Below the pieces are notes generated by a model, which ran no database searches, was not told the DNA's origin, and saw only the letters and a list, made by a program, of their open reading frames with translations. From assembly GCF_947502895.1 (NCBI RefSeq), contig NZ_CANNBM010000001.1:62001-126000 (forward strand): 64,000 nucleotides of DNA. The letters are read 5' to 3'. Origin of the DNA: an uncultured Sulfitobacter sp. (GTDB lineage: Bacteria; Pseudomonadota; Alphaproteobacteria; Rhodobacterales; Rhodobacteraceae). Position numbers and translations under genes: made by a program. Shown piece by piece: positions 62,848 through 64,000 of this stretch. How positions within the stretch are numbered: position 1 is the stretch's first letter; the number at the start of each line of letters is the position of its first letter.

Positions 62848-64000
62848 ATGGAACTGATCCTTTTGCTCGCTGGCGTAGGCATGATTGCGGCCTTTGCCTC
62901 TGGCGGTGATACCGACGACGCGCCCGATATGCCCGTCGATCCCGATACGCCCGTCGATCCCGAGGTTCCTGTCGATCCCGAGGTCCCCGAACCAGAAACG
63001 CCCAGCCTGCCCGTAGATGAAACGCCGCTCACACCAGAACCACCTGCCCCCCCGACACCGCCGGTAACAGGCCCTATCATTCTGGACGGCGCCAATGACG
63101 ATTACCTCGGCACCGCGCAGGCCGAACGGATCGAGGGCGGCGATGGCAATGACACCATCTTTGGCAACGGCGGCGCGGATACCATTCTGGGCCAGAACGG
63201 CGATGACAGCATCACAGCGGGCGGCGACGCAGATCTGATCGAGGGCGGCGCAGGGGATGACAGCCTGCACGGCAGTGGCTTTGAAAGTAGCAGCGCAACC
63301 GATTTTGAAGATGCAGATACCATCCTGGGCGGTGCAGGCGATGATTATCTGCGCGGCTTTAACAGCGACGACAGCCTTGATGGCGGTATCGGAAATGACA
63401 TCATTTGGGCTGACTTTGGCAATGACACGCTCTTGGGCTGGGAAGGAAACGATACCCTGCGCGCCATGGAAGGTGATGATCTGCTCGACGGCGGCGCAGG
63501 CGAAGACAGCCTGAATGGCGGGCGCGGCTCCGACACGCTGCTGGGCGGCGATGGCGATGATGTGCTGAACTTCCGCCCGATCGCAGGCGCGGAACAAGGC
63601 CCCAACAATGATCTGCTGGACGGCGGCGCAGGCGACGACAGCTTGCGCGCAGATAGTGGCAGCACCCTGACGGGCGGCCTTGGTGCAGATACCATGCAGC
63701 TTGAGGAAAGCATTACCGACGATCTTGTCGCACAGATCACCGATTTTGACCCGACCGTCGATACCCTGCGCATAGATTTGACCGCAGGTAATGGCGATGG
63801 CGGCGAGATAACCCTACAGCCCCGCAGTGACGGTCAGGGCAGCAATCTGTTCTTGGGGGACGATCTAATCGTCGAGTTTCTGGGCAACAGCCCTGTCACA
63901 CTGGATGATTTTGAGCTGAATATCTCGCTGGAATACAACGACAACCAGTCCGAAAACTACGCCAACACCTATACCATCGGCAACAGCGCCAGCGGCATCG
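62848..64000 (+). CDS. RTX-type calcium-binding repeat protein (runs off the right edge)
   Basis: At least 384 residues are visible. Residues 1-20 (MELILLLAGVGMIAAFASGG) form a hydrophobic segment, followed by a Pro/Asp/Glu-rich spacer (about 21-72, with repeated DPxxPVDPEVP units) and then RTX nonapeptide repeats from about 82 to 265, of the form GGxGxDxLx (for example GGDGNDTIFGNGGADTI). A beta-roll edge domain follows. RTX proteins bind calcium outside the cell and are usually exported by a type I system through a C-terminal signal; the N-terminal anchor-like segment is unusual. GGGGGG lies upstream of the ATG. The end is not visible. Confidence 0.86.
   Translation, partial: MELILLLAGVGMIAAFASGGDTDDAPDMPVDPDTPVDPEVPVDPEVPEPETPSLPVDETPLTPEPPAPPTPPVTGPIILDGANDDYLGTAQAERIEGGDGNDTIFGNGGADTILGQNGDDSITAGGDADLIEGGAGDDSLHGSGFESSSATDFEDADTILGGAGDDYLRGFNSDDSLDGGIGNDIIWADFGNDTLLGWEGNDTLRAMEGDDLLDGGAGEDSLNGGRGSDTLLGGDGDDVLNFRPIAGAEQGPNNDLLDGGAGDDSLRADSGSTLTGGLGADTMQLEESITDDLVAQITDFDPTVDTLRIDLTAGNGDGGEITLQPRSDGQGSNLFLGDDLIVEFLGNSPVTLDDFELNISLEYNDNQSENYANTYTIGNSASGI

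Noticed and set aside
62692..63597. 301-codon minus-strand frame opposite the RTX repeats
   Set aside because: It is a by-product of repetitive GGxGxD coding on the other strand.

Overview
The window looks like chromosome of a marine alphaproteobacterium of the Roseobacter group (Rhodobacteraceae). Supporting signs are the GC-rich, densely overlapping gene style, a BKACE/L-carnitine dehydrogenase catabolic operon, a non-pyrrolysine MttB-family methyltransferase, a TadE/TadG-type operon, an ExoY/Wzz-like polysaccharide locus, DUF3572 and DUF983 proteins, and CtrA-like TTAA motifs next to c-di-GMP genes. This is judged from recognised families, not from a database search. No insertion sequence, prophage or CRISPR array was seen. 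One tRNA gene (Glu, TTC) is present.

Layout. 1-3345: the N-terminal part of an Ada-like alkylation-response protein, two tandem SH3-domain secreted proteins, an amino-acid (glutamate-type) dehydrogenase and a YbaK deacylase. 3346-6540: a three-gene TadG/TadE-like operon closed by a strong terminator. 6567-13488: housekeeping and metabolic genes, including a 3-hydroxyisobutyrate-dehydrogenase-like enzyme, pirin, a TetR regulator, hom and recJ. 13569: tRNA-Glu. 14011-41460: a large surface-polysaccharide locus with an initiating sugar transferase, a CpsD-like ATPase lacking its Walker lysine, a Wzz-like protein, a flippase, a Wzy/ligase-like protein, a WecG-like enzyme and several glycosyltransferases. 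In its middle is a seven-gene minus-strand operon (36797 down to 19863) encoding a type I PKS, a glycosyltransferase, an NRPS with a formyltransferase domain and a luciferase-like monooxygenase inserted in its adenylation domain, a phosphopantetheinyl transferase, two SGNH-type proteins (one fused to a glycosidase-like domain) and another glycosyltransferase.

41565-48261: signalling and methyl metabolism. It holds an H-NOX-like protein that lacks the usual heme ligand, its HNOBA-GGDEF partner, an MttB-like methyltransferase, and a PleD-like cyclase whose first receiver lacks the phosphoacceptor aspartate. 48322-50295: an ECF sigma / anti-sigma / metal-sensor-like set next to a five-EF-hand protein. 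50485-53499: DUF983, NUDIX, EamA and desaturase genes. 53621-57268: an L-carnitine to glycine betaine operon with a lipocalin lipoprotein in the middle. 57359-62747: an aldo/keto reductase, an MFS transporter, a serine hydrolase and metG. 62848 to the end: the start of an RTX-repeat calcium-binding protein.

The two most notable points are the hybrid PKS-NRPS operon set inside an exopolysaccharide locus, which suggests a small formyl-aminoacyl-polyketide that may be glycosylated or act with the matrix, and the two diguanylate cyclases whose classical input sites (heme ligand, phosphoacceptor) are both missing. Short 7-3-7 dyads with the core GAAACA-N3-TGTTTC precede the polysaccharide locus and the RTX gene, hinting at shared control of matrix genes.
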